Assembly (NCBI GenBank): GCA_902801565.1
Contig: CADCIX010000016.1
Span: 1 to 62,818 of the forward strand
DNA: 62,818 nucleotides
Direction of reading: 5' to 3'
DNA from: an uncultured Veillonellaceae bacterium
Lineage (GTDB): Bacteria > Bacillota > Negativicutes > Selenomonadales > Selenomonadaceae
Shown here: positions 1 through 7,837 of the stretch, piece by piece
Layout of the letters: every line of letters begins with the position of its first letter
Position numbering within the stretch: position 1 is the first letter of the stretch
Notes under the pieces: generated by a model
Database searches by the model: none
Seen by the model: only the letters and a program-made list of their open reading frames with translations
What the model was told of the DNA's origin: nothing
Position numbers and translations under genes: made by a program

Positions 1-167
1 AGCTGTTCGAAATAGAGGAAGAGCTCAAGGATCTTTCCCCGGAGGAGAGGTCGAAGGAACGCCTGCAGCGCGAAAAGCCCGTGCTGGAGGCGCTGAAGTT
101 GTGGCTTGAGGAAAAACGGAAATGCCTTTTCGTTTTTTCGGGCGTGACTATGCGTCTTGTTGTTTGA
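1..167 (+). pseudogene. IS66-type transposase fragment, cut by window edge
   Basis: Reading from base 3 gives about 54 residues that begin LFEIEEELKDLSPEERSKER and continue through QREKPVLEALKLWLEE. This resembles the part of IS66-family (TnpC) transposases just before the catalytic region. After the EEKRK residues the similarity stops and the frame ends at a TGA after about 15 unrelated residues, so the IS66 continuation (catalytic DDE core) is missing. I infer a decayed insertion sequence; the 5' part lies outside the window. It is followed at once by a terminator-like hairpin. Family assignment rests on recognition of this short stretch only. Confidence 0.6.
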
Positions 168-174
168 CGCTTAC

Positions 175-223
175 AAAAAACCGTTGCATGAGGCAATATA
201 TGCTTCCTGCAACGGTTTTTTCT
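175..223. terminator. Bidirectional intrinsic terminator
   Basis: Inverted repeat AAAAAACCGTTGC / GCAACGGTTTTTT with runs of A and T on both sides, so it can end transcripts from either direction. It lies between the IS66 remnant (+) and the end of the small gene on the - strand. Confidence 0.8.
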
Positions 224-235
224 TTCAAACACGCC

Positions 236-472
236 TTAATAGCCGACGGAAATAGCCCATCCATCGCCGATTTCCCGATAGTAGAGCTGCTCATGGGGAA
301 ATTCGATGGGGAGTTCCTCATCGTCCACCTTGTGGCTTTGGAAAATGAAATATCGTCCCTGTTCATCCGGCCAGGGTGACTTGAAATAGGTCTTGTTATG
401 GGCCATGTGGTCCGTCAAGAGCTTTTTCGCCATATCCATAGCCAGTTCTTGTGTATCTCTGGTAAGAGCCAT
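236..472 (-). CDS. Small conserved-looking protein of unknown function
   Basis: A 78-residue soluble protein with no signal peptide or membrane segment that I can see. It starts MALTRDTQEL and is rich in aromatic residues towards the C-terminus (QLYYREIGDGWAISVGY). An AGGAGG ribosome site precedes the ATG, and a good promoter (TTGGCA-N17-TATAAT, in the repeat at 527-582) lies about 55 bases upstream. A terminator follows it. These signals make it a real gene, transcribed alone. I do not recognise the family, and nothing around it suggests a function. Confidence 0.7.
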   Translation of the reverse strand: MALTRDTQELAMDMAKKLLTDHMAHNKTYFKSPWPDEQGRYFIFQSHKVDDEELPIEFPHEQLYYREIGDGWAISVGY

Positions 473-526
473 GAAATTCCTCCTGTTGAAAGCCTGTAAA
501 ACTGTATATGCCTCCTAAGTGCCCTT

Positions 527-555
527 ATTATAACGCATTGTTCAGATTTTGCCAA
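527..555 (-). promoter_or_regulatory. Sigma-A type promoter of the 78-residue gene
   Basis: On the - strand: TTGGCA at 550-555, 17-base spacer, TATAAT at 527-532. The -35 box is inside one arm of the palindrome, so a protein bound there would be expected to compete with RNA polymerase. Confidence 0.75.
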
Positions 556-582
556 CGGCAAAATATACTAATTAACGTTTCG
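527..582 (-). repeat. Palindromic promoter repeat, copy A
   Basis: A ~56-bp repeat centred on the 17-base palindrome TTTTGCC-AAC-GGCAAAA. Read on the - strand it carries TTGGCA (550-555), a 17-base spacer and TATAAT (527-532), pointing into the 78-residue gene. The non-promoter side ends in ATTAACGTTTCG, which recurs in copies B and D. Related copies are at 598-679, 1878-1930 and 17897-17954. Confidence 0.85.
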
Positions 583-597
583 ACGGGCTTGTCCCGT

Positions 598-679
598 CAT
601 AACGCATTGCGACGCGAAGCTAGCCCACGGAGGAGGTTCAGATTTTGCCAATGGCAAAATATTCCTATTGACGTTTCGA
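598..679 (-). repeat. Palindromic promoter repeat, copy B (interrupted)
   Basis: The core TTTTGCC-AAT-GGCAAAA and the flank ATTGACGTTTCGA match the other copies, but the other half (TCATAACGCATTG, 597-609) is separated from the core by about 27 extra bases (610-636). The -10 hexamer has changed from ATTATA to GTCATA on the + strand, so this copy should not work as the TTGGCA/TATAAT promoter. It lies only a few bases upstream of the promoter of the acyltransferase gene. Confidence 0.7.
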
Positions 680-683
680 AACC

Positions 684-712
684 TTGAGAAATCCATGAAA
701 ATGCGATATACT
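684..712 (+). promoter_or_regulatory. Promoter of the acyltransferase gene
   Basis: TTGAGA (684-689), 17-base spacer, TATACT (707-712). The gene begins 39 bases downstream behind AAGGAAG. Confidence 0.55.
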
Positions 713-750
713 TATGAAATTGATTCAGAATATTAAGGAAGTGTTGTTTT

Positions 751-1872
751 ATGGAAAGCGACAGGATGTATTTCCTGGACAATCTCAAATGGTTCATCAT
801 CTGGCTCATGGTGGTTTTCCATGCTGCCATGTGCTATATGGCATATGCTCCGGAATGGTGGTATGTGGTGGACACGGCGGAGCCTGTATTTTCCGCCACG
901 GTTTTTATTTGCTGGGCAGATATCTTCATCATGCCGGTCATGTTCTTCGTGTCAGGGTATTTCGGGCTCATGTCCCTTTCCCGCTATCGCATGGGGGTAT
1001 TCTGGAAGAAGAAGCTCATCCGCATCCTCCTGCCCTGGCTGTTCGGTTCGATCTTCATTGCGCCCCTGGTCACTTATATCATATTGGCCAGCCGCCATTC
1101 CCCGATGGGGTTCTATGAGTTCTATACCACACTGTTCTGGGGGCCCTTGTATGAACAGGCGCAGTATTGGTATCTTGGGGCATTGACAGCACTGTATCTG
1201 ATGCTGTCGATGGCAGTGCGCCTGAAGCCTTCCCTGCCTGTGGCGCAGGAGGCAGGAAAGCCGTCCTTTGGGCTCTTCCTGCTGATGTTTCTTGCAGCCA
1301 TCGTGAGCATTGGTGTCATCAGCTCCCATATGCACCCGGATACATGGACCTCCTATTGGTATCTGCTCGTTTTGCAGCCCGTGAGGATTCCCATGTATAT
1401 TCTCGTGTTCTTTGCAGGCGCATGGGCCTGGAAATGGAAATGGTTCACAAGGGGAGGCTATGTGCCGTCGACGGCCGGATGGGGAATGGCATTTGCAATG
1501 TCGGGAATCCTTTATCTTTGGCAGAAATTCTGTCTCCCATATTACGGGCTGGAGGCGGAAGCCCTGGTTTGGGTGAATGCTGTCTGCCAGGGGAGCTTTG
1601 CCATGTCTGCTCTTTTCTTTTTCCTGGGGTGCTTCCATCGTTTCCTGAACCATACGAATCCCGTGCTGTCGAATCTCGCGGCAACCTCCTATGGGGTGTA
1701 TTACCTGCACATGCCCATCCTGTTCTGCACGGCATGGGCCTTTGTGGGTGTGGGGCTTGACGTCTATTTGAAGTACCTGTGTGTCTGCATCTTGTCCCTG
1801 TCAGTTTGTTTTCTGTTGAGCAAATATGTATTGTCTCATATAAGGAGTTTTTCCACAGGAAAGCTGGGATGA
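751..1872 (+). CDS. Membrane acyltransferase (acyltransferase family 3)
   Basis: A 373-residue polytopic membrane protein with roughly ten hydrophobic segments. It begins with YFLDNLKWFIIWLMVVFHA, which matches the first helix of family 3 acyltransferases (OpgC/WecH-like), where the His near residue 24 is the catalytic candidate. Members transfer acyl groups, usually acetyl or succinyl, onto surface glycans or lipids at the cytoplasmic membrane; the substrate here cannot be told. The ATG at 751 follows AAGGAAG at a good distance. It is a single-gene unit with its own promoter, bracketed by repeat copies A/B on the left and C on the right, which suggests an acquired or movable unit. Confidence 0.85.
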   Translation: MESDRMYFLDNLKWFIIWLMVVFHAAMCYMAYAPEWWYVVDTAEPVFSATVFICWADIFIMPVMFFVSGYFGLMSLSRYRMGVFWKKKLIRILLPWLFGSIFIAPLVTYIILASRHSPMGFYEFYTTLFWGPLYEQAQYWYLGALTALYLMLSMAVRLKPSLPVAQEAGKPSFGLFLLMFLAAIVSIGVISSHMHPDTWTSYWYLLVLQPVRIPMYILVFFAGAWAWKWKWFTRGGYVPSTAGWGMAFAMSGILYLWQKFCLPYYGLEAEALVWVNAVCQGSFAMSALFFFLGCFHRFLNHTNPVLSNLAATSYGVYYLHMPILFCTAWAFVGVGLDVYLKYLCVCILSLSVCFLLSKYVLSHIRSFSTGKLG

Positions 1873-1877
1873 AATGA

Positions 1878-1930
1878 CTTGTCAATAGGAATATTTTGCC
1901 GTTGGCAAAATTTGAACAATGCGTTATAAT
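1878..1930 (+). repeat. Palindromic promoter repeat, copy C
   Basis: Core TTTTGCC-GTT-GGCAAAA in the opposite orientation to copies A and B. On the + strand it holds TTGGCA (1902-1907), 17 bases and TATAAT (1925-1930). The distal flank CTTGTCAATAGGAATA matches the complement of copy B up to TATTGAC and then diverges from the GTTTCG end. Confidence 0.85.
1902..1930 (+). promoter_or_regulatory. Promoter of the tlyA-nadK-argR-recN unit
   Basis: TTGGCA-N17-TATAAT, a near-consensus sigma-A promoter carried by repeat copy C. It lies about 40 bases upstream of tlyA, and no other promoter is visible for the four-gene unit. Confidence 0.75.
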
Positions 1931-1970
1931 CTGAAAAGGTGTAAATACGGGTGGAGTGGAGCAAAGGCAG

Positions 1971-2780
1971 ATGTCAAAGAAACGTTTGGATGTCCTTTTG
2001 GTGGAACGCGGGCTTGTGACGAGCAGGGAACGGGCGAAGCGCGTCATCATGGCGGGGCAGGTGCTCGTGGACGGGCAGAAGATCGACAAGGCGGGAACCC
2101 TTGTGAAGGAAGAGGCGGGACTCCGCCTGCTGGGGGAGGATATTCCCTATGTGAGCCGGGGTGGATTGAAGCTTGCCAAGGCCATGGAAGAGTTCGGCGT
2201 GGATCTGCAGGGGAAGATAGCGGCGGACATCGGCGCTTCCACAGGGGGCTTTACGGACTGCATGCTGCAGAATGGCGCAGTGAAGGTCTATGCCATTGAT
2301 GTGGGGTACGGCCAGCTGGCATGGAAGCTCCGCACCGATGTGCGCGTCGTGAACATGGAACGCACGAATATCCGCCATGTGACGGCAGACATGCTGGAGG
2401 ATGTGCTGGACTTTGCTTCCATTGATGTTGCCTTCATTTCCCTTGCCAAAGTGCTTCCGGCGGTCAAGGGACTCCTGAAGCCTTCCGGGGAGATCGTTGC
2501 TCTCATCAAGCCGCAGTTCGAGGCAGGGCGGGAAAAGGTTGGCAAGAAGGGCGTCGTAAGGGATGCTGCCGTGCATGAGGAGGTCATTCGGGAGGTCGTC
2601 GGGTTCTGCAGGGACAATCACCTTGTTCCCATGAATCTGACCTATTCCCCTGTCAAGGGACCGGAGGGCAACATCGAGTACCTGATCTATCTCTCCCTTG
2701 ACGACAATGCCATGGACGGGATAACGGATGAGCGGATTGCAGGGGTTGTGGGCGATGCCCATGATACATTGGATCATTAG
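1971..2780 (+). CDS. tlyA: TlyA family rRNA 2'-O-ribose methyltransferase
   Basis: A 269-residue protein with an N-terminal S4 RNA-binding domain (about 1-60) and an FtsJ-like SAM-dependent methyltransferase domain. The SAM motif DIGASTGG is at 86-93 and the KPQFEAG motif is near 185. TlyA enzymes methylate cytidine 2'-OH groups in 16S and/or 23S rRNA; older annotation as hemolysin is misleading. The ATG at 1971 (MSKKRLDVLLVERG) is preferred to a GTG at 1956 because family members start there. It leads a tight unit with nadK, argR and recN, as is usual in Firmicutes, but dxs, its usual left neighbour, is absent here. Confidence 0.93.
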   Translation: MSKKRLDVLLVERGLVTSRERAKRVIMAGQVLVDGQKIDKAGTLVKEEAGLRLLGEDIPYVSRGGLKLAKAMEEFGVDLQGKIAADIGASTGGFTDCMLQNGAVKVYAIDVGYGQLAWKLRTDVRVVNMERTNIRHVTADMLEDVLDFASIDVAFISLAKVLPAVKGLLKPSGEIVALIKPQFEAGREKVGKKGVVRDAAVHEEVIREVVGFCRDNHLVPMNLTYSPVKGPEGNIEYLIYLSLDDNAMDGITDERIAGVVGDAHDTLDH

Positions 2781-2788
2781 GAGGGACC

Positions 2789-3646
2789 ATGCAGAGGATT
2801 GCTGTTTTTCCAAATGTGAACAAGGCGCAGGCCGATGTGATGCTGAGCCGGCTGCTGAATTTCTGCAAGGATAAACCTGTGGAGCTCGTTCTTCCAAGGG
2901 ATGAGTCCATTTTTTTCGGCTGCAAGGCCTATGGACGGGACGGCATTGAGCAGCTTCCCATGGACATGGCGCTCAGCATTGGGGGGGACGGGACCTTGCT
3001 CGGTGTCTGCCGCCGGGTCGGCTCCAAAAGCGTTCCTGTCTGTGGCATCAATATTGGAACCCTTGGCTTTCTGGCGGATATTGAGCCGGATGAGCTGGAA
3101 ATGAAAATGGCAAAGATTCTGGCGGGCACATACCGCATTGAGGAGAGGTTGCTTCTTTCCGGTTATGTGAAGGGCGAGGATGGGAAGGAACGGTTCCTCG
3201 GAAATGCCATCAACGACGTGGTCATTACCAAGGGCGGGGTGGCCCGTATGCTGCATCTCGGCCTGAGCATCAATGACACGCGGCTCATGGACTACAAGGC
3301 GGACGGAATCATTGTTTCCTCGCCCACCGGTTCCACAGCCTATTCCCTTTCCGCCGGCGGCCCGATTATGAATCCCACGGTGCGGGCCCTCCTGTTGACG
3401 CCGATCTGCGCCCATACCTTCAATCTTCGTCCCCTGGTGGTGAACGAGAATGACAAGATACACATTCACATAGCGGCGGTGCATCAGGACATCATCGTCA
3501 CCTTTGACGGCCAGGAAAGTTTTCGTCTGCTGCCCGGCGAAGAGGTCATCGTAAAGAAATCATCCATGCCAGCAAAGATCGTGAAATTCGAGGACAAGGA
3601 CTACTACAAGACACTCCGGACGAAACTTTGGGAAAACAATCTGTGA
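2789..3646 (+). CDS. nadK: NAD kinase
   Basis: A 285-residue cytoplasmic enzyme that phosphorylates NAD to NADP with ATP. The hallmark GGDGT is at residues 65-69, followed by the conserved NDVVITKG segment and the glycine-rich SPTGSTAYSLSAGGPI. Length is normal for bacterial NAD kinases. It starts 8 bases after tlyA behind AGGAGGGACC, so translation is coupled within the tlyA-recN unit. Confidence 0.96.
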   Translation: MQRIAVFPNVNKAQADVMLSRLLNFCKDKPVELVLPRDESIFFGCKAYGRDGIEQLPMDMALSIGGDGTLLGVCRRVGSKSVPVCGINIGTLGFLADIEPDELEMKMAKILAGTYRIEERLLLSGYVKGEDGKERFLGNAINDVVITKGGVARMLHLGLSINDTRLMDYKADGIIVSSPTGSTAYSLSAGGPIMNPTVRALLLTPICAHTFNLRPLVVNENDKIHIHIAAVHQDIIVTFDGQESFRLLPGEEVIVKKSSMPAKIVKFEDKDYYKTLRTKLWENNL

Positions 3647-3658
3647 GAAGGTGAGATC

Positions 3659-4111
3659 ATGAAGGCAATTCGCCAGGCGAAAATCAAGGAGATTATTGAG
3701 CATGAGGTCATTGAGACACAAGAAGATCTGGCAGCGGCCCTTTGCAGGCATCACATCGAGGTGACCCAGGCCACCGTTTCACGGGATATCAAGGAGCTCA
3801 TGCTCATCAAGGTACCGACAGGGGACGGCCATTCGCGCTATGCTCCTCCCGCGGGCAAGAATGTTGCCTTTTCCAGGGCACGCATGGCCAGATTGTTTCA
3901 GGACTCTGTTACGGGACTGGATTTCAGTGAGAATATCATTGTGGTAAAGACACTGCCCGGCACGGCAAATGCCGTTGCCTCGGTGCTGGACTATGCCAAA
4001 TGGCCGGAGGTCATCGGCACGGTGGCAGGCGATGACAACATCATCGTCGTTGTGAAGCCCAAGGATGCCGTGGAGAGCGTGATGAAAAAAATGGAGGCAC
4101 TTACCTTCTAG
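3659..4111 (+). CDS. argR: Arginine repressor ArgR
   Basis: A 150-residue regulator. The N-terminal winged helix contains TQATVSRDIKELMLIK, and the C-terminal oligomerisation and arginine-binding domain contains GTVAGDDNIIVV. ArgR hexamers bind ARG boxes to repress arginine synthesis and activate catabolism. No arginine genes lie in this window, so it acts on distant targets. It sits between nadK and recN, the usual Firmicutes arrangement. Confidence 0.95.
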   Translation: MKAIRQAKIKEIIEHEVIETQEDLAAALCRHHIEVTQATVSRDIKELMLIKVPTGDGHSRYAPPAGKNVAFSRARMARLFQDSVTGLDFSENIIVVKTLPGTANAVASVLDYAKWPEVIGTVAGDDNIIVVVKPKDAVESVMKKMEALTF

Positions 4112-4127
4112 AATGGGAGCTTTTGAT

Positions 4128-5843
4128 ATGCTGAAAACATTGACGGTTTGGAATTTCGCCTTGCTGGAGCATGTGCAGGTGGAGTTTGGCAAGGGGCTCA
4201 ATATCCTCACGGGAGAGACCGGCGCAGGAAAATCCATACTCATAGATGCCCTGGGGGCGGTCCTGGGACACAGGATTTCTGCGGATTCCATCCGTACAGG
4301 CTGTGACTGGCTTCGCGTGGAAGCCATTTTTTCATTGGAGCAGAAAGGGGATCTTTTCAATTTTTTGGCGGAACAGGCCATTGACATGGACGATGATTCC
4401 CTGATCATCACCCGCCAGCTCACGCGCAATGGGAGAAGCTCCATTCTCGTGAACGGCTGCCATGTGACACTGACAGTCCTGCGGAAGATTGGCGCGCATT
4501 TGGTGGATATCCACGGCCAGAACGAGAATCTGGCACTGCTCAAGGAATCCAGCCAGTATGACCTTCTGGACAGTTCCTCGGAAGATATTGCCAAGGCATT
4601 GGAGGCCTATCGTTCTATTTATGAGGAATGGACGGCCAGGAAGAAGGAACTTTCCGGCAAGGAAAAGGATTCCCGCGAATATGCCCAGCGGCTTGACATG
4701 CTTGAGTGGCAGAACAAGGAGATCGAGGAAGCGAAGCTCAAGGAAAATGAGGACGTGGAGCTGGAGGCGGAGATCCGGCGCCTCTCCCATGCGGAAAAGA
4801 TTGCCGCCTATGTGGAGGACTCCCATCGCTTGCTGGACAACAATTCCCGTGATGGCATGGGGGTTTTGGCGGCACTGTCCCAGATAAAGAAGAATCTTCA
4901 GGACATGGCCCGGTTTGACAATGCCCTGGAGAATTCCGCCAAGATTGTGGAGGAAGCCTATGTCTCCTTGCAGGAAGCTGCCTATGAGATCAGGGATTAT
5001 GGGGAAAACATGGAGTTCAGCCCCCAGAAGCTGGATAAGCTTCAATCCCGCATGGATGTCATCTACAAACTGCGCAAGAAATACGGTGCAACCATTGCCG
5101 ATATTCTGGAGCATCAGAAGAACATACAAGGGGAACTGGCGGAGATCGAGAACTATGACGAAACCATTGCCCGGCTTCAGGAGGAAATACAGCAGAAAGA
5201 GGAATGCCTGGGCAATTGCGCAAGGACCTTGACCAAGGCCAGGGAAAAGGGTGCAAAGGAATTGTCCGGGGCCATTGAGGAGCAGCTTCATGCCCTGGGG
5301 ATGCCAAAGGCGCGGCTCCATATCGCCCTTTCCCCTTTGGAGCAGTTTGCTCCCAATGGGGCGGATCATCTGCTCATGTCCTTTTCCGCCAATCCCGGGG
5401 AAGCGGAAAAGCCTTTGGCGAAAGTGGCTTCCGGGGGAGAGCTTTCCCGTATTGCCCTTGCCATCAAGACGGTGTCGGCGGCGCAGGACAATTCTGTTCC
5501 CAGCATGGTTTTCGATGAGATCGATACGGGAATCGGCGGACGCACTGCACAGATGGTGGCGGAGAGGATTGCCCTTGTGGCCAATTACAGGCAGGTGCTC
5601 TGCATCACCCATCTTCCGCAGATCGCTTCCATGGCGGACGTACATCTTTATATTGCGAAAAGTTCCCAGGGGGGAAAGACTGCAACGAAGGTCCAGGCTC
5701 TTACGGAGGCAGAGGAAATCAGCGAGGTTGCCCGTATGGCCTCCGGCGTGGACGCAACGGCAGCATCTTTGGACAATGCCCGTGAGATGGTGCTCCACGC
5801 CCGCATGACGAAAGAGGCCCTGCGAAAATCAGGCAAGAAATAG
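4128..5843 (+). CDS. recN: DNA repair ATPase RecN
   Basis: A 571-residue SMC-like protein of double-strand break repair. Walker A GETGAGKS is at 29-36; a central coiled coil spans roughly 150-370; the ABC signature ASGGELSRIALAIK and Walker B MVFDEIDTGIGG are in the C-terminal third. I start it at 4128 (MLKTLTVWNF), with GGGAG eight bases upstream, rather than at the upstream ATG at 4113, because RecN proteins begin this way. It is last in the tlyA-nadK-argR-recN unit. I see no SOS box in front of it. Confidence 0.95.
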   Translation: MLKTLTVWNFALLEHVQVEFGKGLNILTGETGAGKSILIDALGAVLGHRISADSIRTGCDWLRVEAIFSLEQKGDLFNFLAEQAIDMDDDSLIITRQLTRNGRSSILVNGCHVTLTVLRKIGAHLVDIHGQNENLALLKESSQYDLLDSSSEDIAKALEAYRSIYEEWTARKKELSGKEKDSREYAQRLDMLEWQNKEIEEAKLKENEDVELEAEIRRLSHAEKIAAYVEDSHRLLDNNSRDGMGVLAALSQIKKNLQDMARFDNALENSAKIVEEAYVSLQEAAYEIRDYGENMEFSPQKLDKLQSRMDVIYKLRKKYGATIADILEHQKNIQGELAEIENYDETIARLQEEIQQKEECLGNCARTLTKAREKGAKELSGAIEEQLHALGMPKARLHIALSPLEQFAPNGADHLLMSFSANPGEAEKPLAKVASGGELSRIALAIKTVSAAQDNSVPSMVFDEIDTGIGGRTAQMVAERIALVANYRQVLCITHLPQIASMADVHLYIAKSSQGGKTATKVQALTEAEEISEVARMASGVDATAASLDNAREMVLHARMTKEALRKSGKK

Positions 5844-5908
5844 CTTTTCATGGGAAGGGCTTTGTATTACAATAGATGATATTGGCTTATACGATGGAGG
5901 TTTTGACG

Positions 5909-6460
5909 ATGGATGAGGATTTGATAGAGAAAAAGATCAGCAGCGAGGACATTTATGATGGCCACCTGCTTCATGTAAAGCGCGATATGGTGAAACTTCC
6001 AAACGGCAAGGAGGCTGTCCGCGAGTGGATCCGGCATCCGGGAGCCTCTTCGGTGATTCCGCTCCTGCCGGATGGCCGCGTGATACTTGTGCGCCAGTAT
6101 CGCTATCCCGTGGGACAGGTTACCCTGGAGGTTCCTGCGGGCAAGCTGGATGCTCCCGACGAGGATCCGGTATACTGTGCCGAGCGCGAACTGGCGGAGG
6201 AGACCGGATATAAGGCGGAGCGCATCACGAAATTGACGACCATAGCGACGACGGTGGGATTTTCCAATGAGTATATCCATCTCTATGCCGCTGAGGGACT
6301 GACGGCAGGAAAACAGCACACGGACGAGGACGAATTCATCAATGTGGTGAAGGTTCCCTTGGAGGAGGCTGTCGAAATGGCAAAGGACGGACGCATCTTT
6401 GATGCGAAATCCGTGACCTCCATTCTCCTGCTGGCAATGCAAAAGAATATCTTCAAATAA
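5909..6460 (+). CDS. nudF: NUDIX hydrolase, ADP-ribose pyrophosphatase type
   Basis: A 183-residue enzyme expected to hydrolyse ADP-ribose to AMP and ribose-5-phosphate. The Nudix box runs PAGKLDAPDEDP...RELAEETGY. The E-x7-REL-AEETGY part is canonical, but there are six residues rather than five between the leading Gly and the first Glu, a one-residue expansion compared with the usual GKLDPGE. The ATG at 5909 follows GGAGG; an upstream ATG at 5876 lacks a ribosome site. It is followed 15 bases on by an M50 peptidase, a neighbourhood common in Negativicutes. Confidence 0.88.
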   Translation: MDEDLIEKKISSEDIYDGHLLHVKRDMVKLPNGKEAVREWIRHPGASSVIPLLPDGRVILVRQYRYPVGQVTLEVPAGKLDAPDEDPVYCAERELAEETGYKAERITKLTTIATTVGFSNEYIHLYAAEGLTAGKQHTDEDEFINVVKVPLEEAVEMAKDGRIFDAKSVTSILLLAMQKNIFK

Positions 6461-6475
6461 TCGGGGAGGAATTTC

Positions 6476-7102
6476 ATGTTTGATTTCAGTATCATGCAGA
6501 TTGTGGCAGGGCTTCCGGGACTCGTCATTGCCATGGTGGTCCATGAATATGCCCATGCACGGGTTGCTGTGGCCCTTGGGGATTTTACGCCGCGGCTCAT
6601 GGGACGCCTGACGCTGAATCCCTTTTCCCATATCGACCCCGTGGGACTATTGTGCCTTTTCCTGGTGCATTTCGGCTGGGCGAAGCCTGTCGTCATCAAT
6701 CCCAGGAACTTCAGGAGTCCCCGCAGGGATGATATCCTGGTGTCCCTGGCCGGGCCGGGAGCCAATCTTCTCACGGCCTTTGCAGCTTTGGTGACACTGC
6801 TGGTGTATGATCGCATGGGAGGCAATATGACAACGGGAATCTATCTGGTATTCCGGTTGATCATTGAGTACAATATCGGCTTTGCAATCTTCAATCTTAT
6901 CCCGTTGCCTCCCCTGGACGGATCCCATGTCCTCATGCAGCTTTTGCCGCGCGATCTGGCGGAAACGCTGGCCGGGCTGGAGCGGTACAGTTTCCTGATT
7001 CTCGTCGTCCTGTTGATGACGCCGGTTCTCGGCATGATCCTGATTCCCTGTCGTGAGCTGGTCTGGACGGTTTTCAATCTGCTTCTGAGCCCCTTTTTCT
7101 AA
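6476..7102 (+). CDS. Site-2 protease family (M50) membrane metalloprotease
   Basis: A 208-residue membrane protein. HEYAH at residues 23-27 in the first helix is the zinc motif HExxH, and NLIPLPPLDGSHVL supplies the third zinc ligand (the NPxPPLDG-type motif). It is the short, PDZ-less rhomboid-like S2P subclass common in Firmicutes. Such proteins cleave within the membrane; the substrate is unknown. It sits directly before scpA, a common neighbourhood. Confidence 0.88.
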   Translation: MFDFSIMQIVAGLPGLVIAMVVHEYAHARVAVALGDFTPRLMGRLTLNPFSHIDPVGLLCLFLVHFGWAKPVVINPRNFRSPRRDDILVSLAGPGANLLTAFAALVTLLVYDRMGGNMTTGIYLVFRLIIEYNIGFAIFNLIPLPPLDGSHVLMQLLPRDLAETLAGLERYSFLILVVLLMTPVLGMILIPCRELVWTVFNLLLSPFF

Positions 7103-7111
7103 GCAGGATCT

Positions 7112-7837
7112 ATGGACGGCTACAAGATAAAGCTGGATGCCTTTGAAGGCCCCATGGACCTTCTCATGCATCTCATCGACAAGAACAAGATCGATATCTA
7201 CGATATCCCTATTGCAACGCTTACCCAGCAGTACATGGACCATCTGGACAAGTTCAAGGAATTCAATATCGAGATTGCCAGCGAGTTCCTCGTGATGGCG
7301 GCGACGCTTCTTCAGATCAAGTCACGCATGATGCTTCCGAAGCCTCCCAAAGAAGAGGAGGGGGAGGAGGAGGATCCCCGCAGGGAATTGGTACAGCGTC
7401 TCCTGGAGTACCGCAGGTTCAAGCAGGTCAGCAGCGTTCTTTCAGAGATGGCGCAGACACAGGAGCGGTTCTATGCCAGGGAGCCCCTTTCCATACCCGT
7501 GCAGCATCTGCCTCCCGAGAACCTTTCCATGGGATTGCTTCTGGAGGCCTTCCGCACGGTGCTGGAAGTGAAGGAGGAACTGAAGATCCCCGATGTTCTG
7601 GTGACACCGGAGGAGTACAGCATCCAGGACAAGATGGAGGACATCATGAGCCTGCTGAACCGGGCGAACGGGAAACTGCTCTTTTCCGAGGCGTTCCGCT
7701 CCGGCACGAGGACGGAGCTCATCGTGACCTTCCTGGCCCTTCTGGAGCTCATCAAGCTCAAGACCATTGCCGTGAAGCAGCAGCGTGCCTTTGCGGAAAT
7801 CTACATCTGCGTGAAAGCGGGGGATGAGGATGCCTGA
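7112..7837 (+). CDS. scpA: Segregation and condensation protein A
   Basis: A 241-residue kleisin of the Smc-ScpAB condensin. It begins YKIKLDAFEGPMDLLMHLI, the standard ScpA N-terminus that binds the Smc neck, has an acidic linker near 85-95 (KEEEGEEEDPR), and ends in the winged-helix region that binds the Smc cap. Its last codons overlap the start of scpB, indicating coupled translation. Smc itself is not in the window. Confidence 0.95.
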   Translation: MDGYKIKLDAFEGPMDLLMHLIDKNKIDIYDIPIATLTQQYMDHLDKFKEFNIEIASEFLVMAATLLQIKSRMMLPKPPKEEEGEEEDPRRELVQRLLEYRRFKQVSSVLSEMAQTQERFYAREPLSIPVQHLPPENLSMGLLLEAFRTVLEVKEELKIPDVLVTPEEYSIQDKMEDIMSLLNRANGKLLFSEAFRSGTRTELIVTFLALLELIKLKTIAVKQQRAFAEIYICVKAGDEDA

